A stretch of 7,685 nucleotides of DNA from Methanobacteriota archaeon (GCA_002726845.1 PBSP01000014.1:1-7685), one strand, 5' to 3'; counted from the stretch's first letter, positions 1 to 6,563 are shown. Numbers and translations: made by a program. Notes: generated from the letters alone by a model not told the origin.

Positions 1-63
1 CCCGCATCATCGAGAACCCATCGCGCTAATCCTTTGAAGCATGCGGTCTGGTGCTTAATCTGA
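1..63 (+). other. possible 3' end of an upstream gene (uncertain)
   Basis: The first 63 bases are visibly richer in G and C than the following 200. The frame starting at base 1 stays open for 20 codons and stops at TGA 61-63; the other two forward frames close by about base 36. On the reverse strand, one frame is open over the same bases but has no ATG, GTG or TTG before its upstream stop. Another offers only ATG-ATG at 10-5, with no SD. The best guess is therefore the tail of a + strand gene, but about 20 residues are too few to recognise a family and the stretch may be non-coding. Confidence 0.2.
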
Positions 64-78
64 GGTAAAAAGGGTTTT

Positions 79-126
79 ATTCACTATGAATCTGATTTTA
101 ATTATTATGCATTCAATTGACTGAAT
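79..126. repeat. two neighbouring ATTCA-n-TGAAT dyads
   Basis: ATTCA (79-83) and TGAAT (87-91) form a perfect 5-bp dyad with a 3-base spacer. ATTCA (111-115) and TGAAT (122-126) form the same dyad with a 6-base spacer. The dyad centres are about 33 bp apart. Paired short palindromes upstream of a regulator gene are the usual look of an operator array, but the arms are short and the spacers differ, so protein binding is only a suggestion. Confidence 0.3.
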
Positions 127-188
127 CGTATTTTTTCCTTTAACAGGTTTTTCTGTAGAAAAATACTATCTGATCTGTGGCAAATAGG

Positions 189-227
189 GATTTACGATTA
201 ACCATGATTTAAACCCCACCGTAAATC
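189..227. promoter_or_regulatory. candidate ThiR operator: perfect 8-bp inverted repeat
   Basis: GATTTACG at 189-196 is the exact reverse complement of CGTAAATC at 220-227. The arms are separated by 23 bases, and the arm centres are 31 bp apart, close to three helical turns, so both arms face the same side of DNA. A third copy of the core GATTTA occurs at 206-211 between them. The site ends 47 bases before the ThiR start codon. ThiR motifs are known to be palindromic and to differ between lineages. Assigning this repeat to ThiR is therefore inference, based on position and symmetry alone. Confidence 0.4.
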
Positions 228-239
228 AAAATTTTTTCC

Positions 240-247
240 TTAAATTA
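240..247 (+). promoter_or_regulatory. candidate archaeal TATA box for the thi operon
   Basis: TTAAATTA is centred about 31 bases before the ATG at 275. Archaeal transcription normally starts about 25 bases downstream of the TATA centre, so a start near 268-272 would give a nearly leaderless message. That fits the absence of any SD motif before the start codon. There is no clear purine-rich BRE directly upstream (the sequence is TTTTTTCC), and TTTAAA at 208-213 is an alternative box. Confidence 0.35.
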
Positions 248-274
248 ACGTGATGTGACGAATTAATTGTATGC

Positions 275-1201
275 ATGATGAATAATTCCTCAGTAATATT
301 GAATAAGTATGTCGATATCCACACATCAATGTTAGGAGAAGTTGGCGGCAAATGGCTGGACAGATTACATCAACATGTAGCAAAAGATTTGCGTGGCAAA
401 GGATGGTCACAAAATGAAATTGCGGAAAAACTGGGGTCGACTCAAAGCACGATTTCGAGACACTTACAAAAACCAACTATTAGCCTAAGTGCCTCTGCTG
501 ACGAAGCAATGGTAGATTCATGGGCCAGTGAGTTGTCACAAGCTCTTTCATCAATTGGTCCTGAAGCTAATGTGGTAAGGCAAAGACTGATTGTTGAACT
601 ACAATTTACTGGTAACCAAACGCTGAGATTTGACAAAACCCTGACAGGTTTGGACCTCGACAGTGGCCAGATGGAAAGAGCATTGCTCAGAAGGTTAGAA
701 TGGGCAATCGGAAGGCTAGATGTAAATCGTATCAAACACATACTTCCCGCCGTTGGAATGAATATTGCCTCATGCACCAAAGGTGCCAGGGAAACTCAAG
801 ATGTTGCTGCATTTCCCGGACGAATCGCTATTGTCAACGGCAAACTACGCCATCACGAAACCCCAGCCTTCGGTGTCTCAAATCACCTCGCTTCGATTCT
901 AATACAAGCACACACGATGAATGAGGCAAAAACCTCAATCATAAATCTGAGGCCAGAAATTACTAATGAAAAAGTAAATGTTGACAAAGTACAGCAAATC
1001 TGTGACCAACTAGGCTATTCATTTGCTACTTGCAACAAAGGTAAGTTGATTGGCTCACATTCCAAAATTGACGTCATTCTTGATGAGGGGGGATATGGTT
1101 GGGAGCCAAGCCTGTATATTCTGGCGCACAATCCCCTTGAGTTAATCGATCGAACTCATCAGATTGCCGCACAAATTGGAGGTGTAACAAATGAAAACTA
1201 A
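275..1201 (+). CDS. thiR: ThiR-type thiamine regulator (HTH + ThiN domain)
   Basis: This 308-residue protein is predicted to control thiamine uptake genes transcriptionally. Residues 43-64 form a helix-turn-helix (G-W-S-Q-N-E-I-A ... S-T-I-S-R-H-L). A helical linker follows, and from about 150 the protein matches the ThiN (archaeal thiamine-phosphate synthase) fold. Visible ThiN landmarks are VGMNIA (160-165), FPGRI (180-184), FGVSNHL (199-205), INLRPEI (223-229) and DEGGYGWEPSLYILA (270-284). Arg183 and His204, in the ThiN active-site segments, are both present. In studied ThiR proteins the ThiN domain binds thiamine phosphate rather than acting mainly as an enzyme. ATG 275 is the first possible start because TGA lies in frame at 251-253; ATG 278 is equally possible. 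No SD precedes it. The 3' end overlaps thiB by 11 bases. A residual synthase activity cannot be excluded from sequence. Confidence 0.85.
   Translation: MMNNSSVILNKYVDIHTSMLGEVGGKWLDRLHQHVAKDLRGKGWSQNEIAEKLGSTQSTISRHLQKPTISLSASADEAMVDSWASELSQALSSIGPEANVVRQRLIVELQFTGNQTLRFDKTLTGLDLDSGQMERALLRRLEWAIGRLDVNRIKHILPAVGMNIASCTKGARETQDVAAFPGRIAIVNGKLRHHETPAFGVSNHLASILIQAHTMNEAKTSIINLRPEITNEKVNVDKVQQICDQLGYSFATCNKGKLIGSHSKIDVILDEGGYGWEPSLYILAHNPLELIDRTHQIAAQIGGVTNEN
1178..1184 (+). promoter_or_regulatory. strong SD for thiB inside the end of thiR
   Basis: GGAGGTG, complementary to the 3' end of archaeal 16S rRNA, lies 6 bases before the ATG at 1191 and within thiR coding sequence. It fixes the thiB start and indicates translation of thiB from a thiR-thiB message. 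GAGGTGTAA recurs before thiP. Confidence 0.8.
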
Positions 1202-2324
1202 AATGATATTTTGTATAATGCTGCTTGTAACTGCATCTACTGCCGGCTGCCTTGGATTTCTAGAAGATAACAAGGAGGTGATTTGTGAAGTATTGCCTGC
1301 TGGACATGAAGATGATGGAAAATTGCGCATAATCAGTTACGACGTTCTCGCATTAAGTGACAGCATGGTTGAGCAATTTACTAACGAAACCGGATATGAA
1401 GTTGAATTCATCAAAGAGGATGATGCCGGTGGAATTCTTGACCAGATGATGCTAACAAAGAACGCTCAGCAAGCAGATTTAATGATCGGACTTGACAATA
1501 CTTACCTACAGACTGCAATCGAAAATTGCCTGTTACGGGAAACGGGATTTACCAGTAATGACAACTACCAGAATATCAGTTCATCGGCACTGGAACCTTA
1601 TTCAGGGCCGCTAGCAATACCATTCGACCAAGGACCAGTTTGCTTGAACTACGATGAAAATTTTGTTGATGGAGACAATGTAACGGCGCCTACATCACTG
1701 TGGGATTTAACCAGCGAAGTTTGGAAGGGCAAGGCTGCTTTCCCCTCGCCGGTGACCTCATCGCCCGGTCGATCATTCATGGTGGCTACCATTGACTACT
1801 TTGAGAATGATGAAGATGATACAACAAATGCCTTTGATTGGTGGCGAGCGATGGCCCAAAATGAAGCTATCTTCACTTCGGGTTGGACCGAAGCATATGA
1901 GACCCACTACACCGGTGGATATGGTGAATACACAACTGGCCACATTGGCGATGCACACATCACTGTCTCATATTGTCAATCTCCCGGTGTAGAGGCGTAT
2001 TACGCAGAAAATTACACCCATTCAACCTCACTTGTACTGCCAAAAGCAACGATTCAGCAAGTAGAATATACTGGCATAGTCAATGGAGCGGCAAATGTTC
2101 CCGCAGCTGAATTGTTCATTGAGTATTTACTAAGCCCAGAAATAAACGCACAAATGCCGGAGAATAACCTGATGTATCCGGTTCTGGAGGGCTATGAATT
2201 ACCAGAAACTAACGGTTACAGATACCATTCGGACATATCAACTGAAAATTCGGATATTGAAATTGCGACAATCAATAACAACATGGGTTCATGGTTAAGT
2301 CAATGGCAATCGGCAACTGAATGA
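1191..2324 (+). CDS. thiB: thiamine ABC transporter, substrate-binding lipoprotein
   Basis: This 377-residue extracytoplasmic binding protein should capture thiamine or its phosphates for the ThiPQ importer. A hydrophobic signal peptide ends in a lipobox S-T-A-G-C, with the lipid-anchor cysteine at Cys20. A short acidic tether follows. ThiB landmarks are DLMIGLDNTYL (96-106), PFDQGPVCLNYD (144-155), SGWTEAYE (230-237), SYCQSPGVEAYY (260-271), the GIVNGAANVPAAELFIEYLLSP block (295-316) and NLMYPV (326-331). The GWTEAY and SYxxSP segments contribute aromatic ligand contacts in characterised ThiB proteins. It is longer than the roughly 330-residue bacterial form, mainly through the N-terminal tether and C-terminal tail. 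Four further cysteines (32, 113, 151, 262) lie in the exported part. The start is set by an excellent SD. Substrate could also be a related pyrimidine precursor, but the motifs favour thiamine. Confidence 0.88.
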   Translation: MKTKMIFCIMLLVTASTAGCLGFLEDNKEVICEVLPAGHEDDGKLRIISYDVLALSDSMVEQFTNETGYEVEFIKEDDAGGILDQMMLTKNAQQADLMIGLDNTYLQTAIENCLLRETGFTSNDNYQNISSSALEPYSGPLAIPFDQGPVCLNYDENFVDGDNVTAPTSLWDLTSEVWKGKAAFPSPVTSSPGRSFMVATIDYFENDEDDTTNAFDWWRAMAQNEAIFTSGWTEAYETHYTGGYGEYTTGHIGDAHITVSYCQSPGVEAYYAENYTHSTSLVLPKATIQQVEYTGIVNGAANVPAAELFIEYLLSPEINAQMPENNLMYPVLEGYELPETNGYRYHSDISTENSDIEIATINNNMGSWLSQWQSATE

Positions 2325-2328
2325 GGTG
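2323..2328 (+). promoter_or_regulatory. SD that supports a TTG start for thiP
   Basis: GAGGTG overlaps the thiB stop codon (TGA 2322-2324) and sits 5 bases before TTG 2334. No ATG or GTG is better placed, so a TTG start is the best reading. The sequence GAGGTGTAA is the same as that before thiB. Confidence 0.65.
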
Positions 2329-2333
2329 TAAGA

Positions 2334-4088
2334 TTGCGGTATTCAAACCAGCATCGTTTGCTGGTTAACTCCACTCAATGGAGTGTCGTGTGCGGATTCA
2401 TCGCCCTTACCCTCACTCCCTTGGTTTACGCCATTGCACGACTTGAGTCTGTCACCGGAATGAGTTCAATCGCCGCTATTGGTGCCTTTTTTAACGGCAA
2501 AAACACACTCAATGCTCTGGAATTTACGATACTTGAAGCAACACTATCGACGCTATTCACCGTAGTGGTTGGATTGCCACTGGCTTGGGCCCTAGGACGA
2601 TATAATTGGTCACGAATAAAATTATTGAGGGCGATTTTAGCAGTACCATTTGTTACACCTTCGATAATAGTTGCCATGGGATTCCTCATGCTGATTGACA
2701 GCCCTGGGCCACTGACTGCAATAGGTATTGATTTACGGCTTGAAACTGGACTAATTGGAGGGATTGCCTCAGCAACAGGTTGGTCGAATCCTGGACATCT
2801 AATTGCTCTAATTACTGCTCATGTGTGGTTCAACATCTCATTGGTAGTTCGATTTATTGAACCAACATTATCCACCATGAATCGAACTTGGGAAGATCAG
2901 TTGCGGTTTTTACCTGGCGGTCATAGCCGGTTATCCCGATTAAGGAATCTTTGGCTGCCAATACTCGGCCCTGCGACGCTCTGTGCCGCGTCATTATGCT
3001 TCGTTTTTTCGTTTACCTCATTTGCTCTAGTGAGGTGGTTAACTCCAAACCAAGATACTTTAGAGACGCTAATGGCAAAGTCAGGAGGTTCAGCCGGAAT
3101 ATACGGATACCGAATTGACACTAGCGAAATTGTTCTTTCCACTTCACTTGTTCAATTATTCATTCTTTCAATAGCAATAATTACTGCTGCAGCCATCCAA
3201 CGAAGGCACTCATCTATGCATGCAACAATCTCCGAATCATTATCTAAGTCTAGTTCTCAAATGCCAACCAGACCGGCAAAAATCACTATCTTTGCGGGAT
3301 TGCTTTTTGCTATCACACCGATGCTTATGGTCGTCATCGCCTCATTTAGAGTTAGAAATAGAGGATCAACCGATACTGAATTTACTAATTCTGCATGGCT
3401 AGAAGCATTGTCAGGAGACTATTCAACAACGCCAATTCCTGAAGCACTATCTAATTCGCTGGTATATTGTTTAATCACCTTAGCAGTAGCCTTGCCGACT
3501 GGCTGGATTATCTCGTCATGCATTGCTCGTCTTGAGCGAGAAAACCGTTTAAAAACGGCGCAACTGGTTGAATTTGGGACCATGATACCACTTGCCTTAT
3601 CTGCCGTAATGATTGGTTTAGGTATCCTGCTGGGTCTGTTAAAATGGTCGCCAAATCTATTCAACTGGGCATTTATTCCAGCCATCCCCCACATCATAAT
3701 CACCACTCCTTTCGTCATAAGAATACTATTACCAGCAATTAGGTCATTAGATGTGACATATTATGAACAGGCAATGATGTTAGGTCTCGGACCACTAAAG
3801 GCTTGGTGGCATGGTAAAGCAGCATTTTTACGCGCCCCACTGGTTGTTGCGGGAGCCTTGACAATGGCATTTTCTCTTGGAGAGTTCGGCGCATCGTGGG
3901 TTTTGATACGCTCCGGGTCTTGGGACACCCTATCGGTACTTATTGATCAATTGATGAGTCAGCCCAAGTTTAACCCACTGATTCAGCCGATGGCAATGGC
4001 CGCAGCAACGGTGTTAATGGTGTTGACTTTTGCGCTATTTTTTATCGCAGAAAAGTTTAGAGATAATTCAGAAGGAAGTGGATTTTGA
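2334..4088 (+). CDS. thiP: thiamine ABC transporter, fused permease
   Basis: This 584-residue membrane protein forms the channel of the importer. Two homologous permease halves are fused, as in bacterial ThiP (about 536 residues), with roughly twelve membrane segments. Examples lie near 16-36, 65-87, 99-121, 154-173, 207-236 and 267-290 in the first half, and 318-337, 375-397, 410-436, 444-464, 500-524 and 550-572 in the second. The ATPase-contacting EAA loops are at about 186-211 (degenerate, beginning W-E-D-Q-L) and 476-503 (clearer, YYEQAMMLGLGPLKAWWHGKA at its core). The central linker (about 291-315) is hydrophilic and Ser/Lys-rich. It begins at TTG behind a good SD, 9 bases after thiB, and its stop overlaps the thiQ start as TGATG. 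Related iron-type (FbpB) permeases share this fold; the thiB and thiQ neighbours decide the call. Confidence 0.87.
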   Translation: MRYSNQHRLLVNSTQWSVVCGFIALTLTPLVYAIARLESVTGMSSIAAIGAFFNGKNTLNALEFTILEATLSTLFTVVVGLPLAWALGRYNWSRIKLLRAILAVPFVTPSIIVAMGFLMLIDSPGPLTAIGIDLRLETGLIGGIASATGWSNPGHLIALITAHVWFNISLVVRFIEPTLSTMNRTWEDQLRFLPGGHSRLSRLRNLWLPILGPATLCAASLCFVFSFTSFALVRWLTPNQDTLETLMAKSGGSAGIYGYRIDTSEIVLSTSLVQLFILSIAIITAAAIQRRHSSMHATISESLSKSSSQMPTRPAKITIFAGLLFAITPMLMVVIASFRVRNRGSTDTEFTNSAWLEALSGDYSTTPIPEALSNSLVYCLITLAVALPTGWIISSCIARLERENRLKTAQLVEFGTMIPLALSAVMIGLGILLGLLKWSPNLFNWAFIPAIPHIIITTPFVIRILLPAIRSLDVTYYEQAMMLGLGPLKAWWHGKAAFLRAPLVVAGALTMAFSLGEFGASWVLIRSGSWDTLSVLIDQLMSQPKFNPLIQPMAMAAATVLMVLTFALFFIAEKFRDNSEGSGF

Positions 4089-4744
4089 TGAATGACAGAA
4101 ACATACTGGAAGTCCAAGTTGTAGCAAAGTCATTCAACGGCATAGACATATTCAGAAATTTGTCAGTTTCATTGCAGGAGGGCGAAATAATCTCGATAAT
4201 TGGACCAAGTGGGTGTGGCAAGTCAACACTACTCAGAATGATCGCTGGCCTTGAGGATATTACAGCTGAGGATAGTATCAATTGTTACTATCCTAGCACT
4301 GATTTAGGATTTATATTTCAAACGCCTATCCTCTATCCACATCTAAATGTCGGCGGCAATATCCTGCTTGGAAATAGGGAAAAATTAACCAACATAGACA
4401 AGAAAAAGGTGGTATTAACAGCCTTGAGCAATGTTGGTCTTGATGATTTTGCAGACCGTAAAGTAACATCCCTGTCGGGTGGAGAGGCTCAACGTGTGAT
4501 ATTGGCAAGAGCATTGCTCGCTCAGCCAAAATTACTGTTGTTAGATGAACCATTCTCTTCACTGGATATTGATGCAAGAAGAAGTCTTGCCAGTGAGGTA
4601 AAAAGCATTATCAAAAAACGTAATGTTAGTGCAATACATGTCACTCACGATTTAAAGGAGGCGAAACTAATTTCCGATAGGGTGGTCAATTGGTCCAACA
4701 TCTGCACACCAGTCATCACAAGCAATAATAACGAGCAAGCATAA
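4088..4744 (+). CDS. thiQ: thiamine ABC transporter, ATPase
   Basis: This 218-residue cytoplasmic ATPase energises the ThiBP importer. All motifs are intact: Walker A GPSGCGKST (39-47), Q-loop glutamine 78 in FIFQTP, signature LSGGE (129-133), Walker B LLLLDEP with D153/E154, D-loop SSLD, and switch histidine 187 in VTHD. There is no C-terminal TOBE-like extension, as expected for ThiQ (about 230 residues), so it is a minimal member. ATG 4088 shares one base with the thiP stop (TGATG), implying coupled translation. TTG 4085, one codon earlier, is an alternative: AAGGA at 4072-4076 is 8 bases from it and 11 from the ATG. The specificity call depends on its neighbours, since the ATPase alone resembles many importer ATPases. 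Confidence 0.87.
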   Translation: MNDRNILEVQVVAKSFNGIDIFRNLSVSLQEGEIISIIGPSGCGKSTLLRMIAGLEDITAEDSINCYYPSTDLGFIFQTPILYPHLNVGGNILLGNREKLTNIDKKKVVLTALSNVGLDDFADRKVTSLSGGEAQRVILARALLAQPKLLLLDEPFSSLDIDARRSLASEVKSIIKKRNVSAIHVTHDLKEAKLISDRVVNWSNICTPVITSNNNEQA

Positions 4745-4751
4745 AGATTAC

Positions 4752-5297
4752 ATGAGCCAGATGCCAGCAGTGCCGATTGAAGTCCTACCATACGTACGAG
4801 GGATTCAGTTAGTATTGTCTAGATATGAAGGCTATACCAAAGGAAAAAGACGTGAGGCTGACAAGTTAATTCGCGACGAAATTAAACGCGCCGGCACACG
4901 AGCGAGAAATCACATTACCAATATCCAAGATGTGGCATTCAAGTCAAGCAATTTGTCAATTGCCAAAGCAGCAAAACTCGCCACCACAAAAATCGATTCT
5001 CTAATCGAGGATGTTGATAAGTCGATTACGGGTATGAATCATGCATTTTTTTCTGGCTCTCGTTCTGCTAAAGTTTCTGATCTCAAGAAACTGATAAAAC
5101 ACGACCACGATGCGATTGAAATGGTTACCAAAGCAATAAACATAGCTAATAGTGCAGAGCACGCACTTAGTTCCAGCAAACCGGACCAAGAAATAATTAA
5201 TCTTATCCAACAATGTCAACAAATGATTACTAGTTGTCAAGGATTTTTCAATTCAAGGAACAAAATTCTAGGTGGACTAAGGCAGAAACAGAAATGA
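4752..5297 (+). CDS. unrecognised basic all-helical protein
   Basis: I do not recognise this 181-residue protein. It has no signal peptide or membrane segment and is rich in Lys, Arg, Ala, Ile and Ser, with a predicted basic charge. The pattern suggests a helical bundle or coiled coil: helices at roughly 10-60 (with a strongly basic patch, KGKRREADKLIRDEIKR, 30-46), 62-95, 106-142 and 145-166. A Gly/Ser-rich break with FFSGSRS lies at 99-105. Cys155 and Cys162 lie in the last helix. It starts 7 bases after thiQ with no clear SD; ATG 4761 is a second possible start. It ends 9 bases before the SPFH-like gene. Tight coupling to that gene suggests the two products act together, perhaps at the membrane, but this is inference. 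PspA-like function was considered; I see no convincing PspA motif. Confidence 0.7.
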   Translation: MSQMPAVPIEVLPYVRGIQLVLSRYEGYTKGKRREADKLIRDEIKRAGTRARNHITNIQDVAFKSSNLSIAKAAKLATTKIDSLIEDVDKSITGMNHAFFSGSRSAKVSDLKKLIKHDHDAIEMVTKAINIANSAEHALSSSKPDQEIINLIQQCQQMITSCQGFFNSRNKILGGLRQKQK

Positions 5298-5306
5298 TGT
5301 GGTAAA

Positions 5307-6524
5307 ATGAGCAGTAGATTTAGATGGCGAGATAATCCAAACATATTGGCAAAATTAGTTGATGCTAACAATTTGAAAACATGGCAAGCTCAAGAAGTTG
5401 TATTGAAACCAAATGAAGCCTGCGTATTCATTGTTGATGGACGAATTGGTGATATCCTAACAGAGAAAGTGGTTGGTAATATCGCTGGGGGTTTTAACAG
5501 ATTCATCGGCGAGATGATGGGGGTGACAGCAAAAGACCGTCGGCTACTGTTTGCAATGACCGGCCCTGCTGACATAACAATTCCGTTTGCTGGTCACATG
5601 CCCAATGGAACAAAAGTAAACGGTTTCGCCAATCTAAGAGTTCAATTACGTAACGAAGACATCCCAAAATTGCTCAACATGTTCGCTAATAGTGCACCTG
5701 TCCTTGACAGACGAAGATTAGCCGAGGTTTTACACAATGAGTTGATGATGAGAGTAATCAATCCATCACTTGCCGAGTGTGAGGATGATACTATGCTACG
5801 CTCCTCTGCCTTCCAAGATAAGTTCGAGATGCGAGCAGAGGTTGAATTGCGGGCGACATTAACAACTCTTGGATTTACCATGCTAAAAGCGTTTATCACC
5901 GCTAACCAAACCGACAGTGAAAAATTAACAGAGCTTCAAGCTCAACTTACGGCAGCCAGTAATACCGAAGGAGCCCATGCTGAGGCCTTGATGGAGAGAA
6001 TTGCAATAAGAGAGGCTGCCACACTGCGTCGCATAGAGTGCGAGGTTAATGTTGCAAAGGCTGAGGCTGCTGGTAAGGTTACTGTCGAACTAGAGTCCGA
6101 GTTGAAAGAACTGCGCAAAGATGAAGCAAGATGGGAAGCAGAACTGAGACGTGATGAAGGAAAGTTGGACCTAAAACTGAAAGAATCATCACATAAAACT
6201 GAGCAAGCAATGGCACTTTTTGAACAGGTTCAGGCCAACAAACGTGAGCGAATAAACCAGCAAATGGAGCATCAAAATCAACGTATGGACAAGCAAAATG
6301 AATTGCAAATGAAAATGATGGAAATGGCGGCAGAGAATGATGCTTTAACCCCTGAAGTGATGCAGGAATTCCTGCGTCAGCAAACCGCTCAAAAAGCCAT
6401 AGATGGGCCTGGAGACGAACCAGAGGCTAGTGTTGAAAAGCCAAATGAATATCTCTGTGACAAATGTTCAAAACCGGTGATGTCTGGATGGAACGCATGT
6501 CCACATTGTGGCATTATACTATGA
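5307..6524 (+). CDS. SPFH/Band-7-like coiled-coil protein with C-terminal zinc ribbon
   Basis: This 405-residue protein is a likely peripheral scaffold. Residues about 25-195 resemble the SPFH/Band-7 fold. They include an N-terminal strand region with the sequence VLKPNEACVFIVDGRIGDIL (32-51) and a later helix-strand unit ending ELRATLTTLGFTMLKAFI. A long charged coiled coil follows (about 203-345), rich in Glu, Lys, Arg, Ala, Gln and Met. After an acidic linker comes a four-cysteine zinc ribbon, C384-x2-C387-x10-C398-x2-C401. This order matches the YdjI/COG4260 type of stomatin-prohibitin family protein, which ends in a zinc ribbon. There is no N-terminal membrane helix, so any membrane contact must be peripheral or via partners. 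It follows the helical gene by 9 bases. The SPFH call rests on pattern recognition and is less certain than the coiled coil and zinc ribbon. Confidence 0.68.
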   Translation: MSSRFRWRDNPNILAKLVDANNLKTWQAQEVVLKPNEACVFIVDGRIGDILTEKVVGNIAGGFNRFIGEMMGVTAKDRRLLFAMTGPADITIPFAGHMPNGTKVNGFANLRVQLRNEDIPKLLNMFANSAPVLDRRRLAEVLHNELMMRVINPSLAECEDDTMLRSSAFQDKFEMRAEVELRATLTTLGFTMLKAFITANQTDSEKLTELQAQLTAASNTEGAHAEALMERIAIREAATLRRIECEVNVAKAEAAGKVTVELESELKELRKDEARWEAELRRDEGKLDLKLKESSHKTEQAMALFEQVQANKRERINQQMEHQNQRMDKQNELQMKMMEMAAENDALTPEVMQEFLRQQTAQKAIDGPGDEPEASVEKPNEYLCDKCSKPVMSGWNACPHCGIIL

Positions 6525-6548
6525 CAACTGACGCCCAACCTACCACTT

Positions 6549-6554
6549 GGAGTG
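6549..6554 (+). promoter_or_regulatory. SD that places the PAP2 start at ATG 6564
   Basis: GGAGTG lies 9 bases before ATG 6564 and overlaps an in-frame GTG at 6552. A ribosome bound here would initiate at 6564, so the longer reading from GTG 6552 is unlikely. Confidence 0.6.
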
Positions 6555-6563
6555 TGTGTTAAA

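Larger units (their letters stand above)
64..274. promoter_or_regulatory. AT-rich intergenic region upstream of the thi operon
   Basis: About 210 bases without a credible gene. It holds two short ATTCA/TGAAT dyads (79-126), an 8-bp inverted repeat (189-196 / 220-227) and a TATA-like box (240-247). It also holds two U-rich tracts (130-141 and 231-241) that share the 11-mer ATTTTTTCCTT. The first tract could act as an archaeal U-tract terminator for an upstream gene; the second lies next to the proposed promoter. The region is long for an archaeal promoter, which suggests regulated expression of the genes that follow. Confidence 0.6.

Noticed and set aside
32..177. TPP-riboswitch-like words upstream of thiR: GGTGC (50-54), CTGAG (60-64), CTGATCTG (170-177) and TAGGGA (185-190).
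   Set aside because: In a TPP riboswitch the CTGAGA and CCTGATCTGG blocks are about 20 bases apart; here they are over 100 apart. The ACCC pairing strand and the CCAGCG half of the last hairpin are missing, and control by ThiR explains the operon. A covariance search with the THI model would settle it.
240..5899. Several reverse-strand open frames of 60-112 codons (for example 780-442, 3718-3419 and 4281-4057).
   Set aside because: They lie opposite well-supported genes, lack ribosome-binding sites, and their translations show no recognisable domain; they are shadows of the coding strand.
6362..6375. 14-bp perfect palindrome GCAGGAATTCCTGC.
   Set aside because: It lies inside the SPFH-like gene in normal coding sequence, and a palindrome of this length is not surprising by chance in 7.7 kb.
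6552..6563. GTG at 6552 as start of the PAP2 gene, adding four residues.
   Set aside because: It overlaps the GGAGTG SD that is well placed for ATG 6564, so it is more likely part of the ribosome-binding site.
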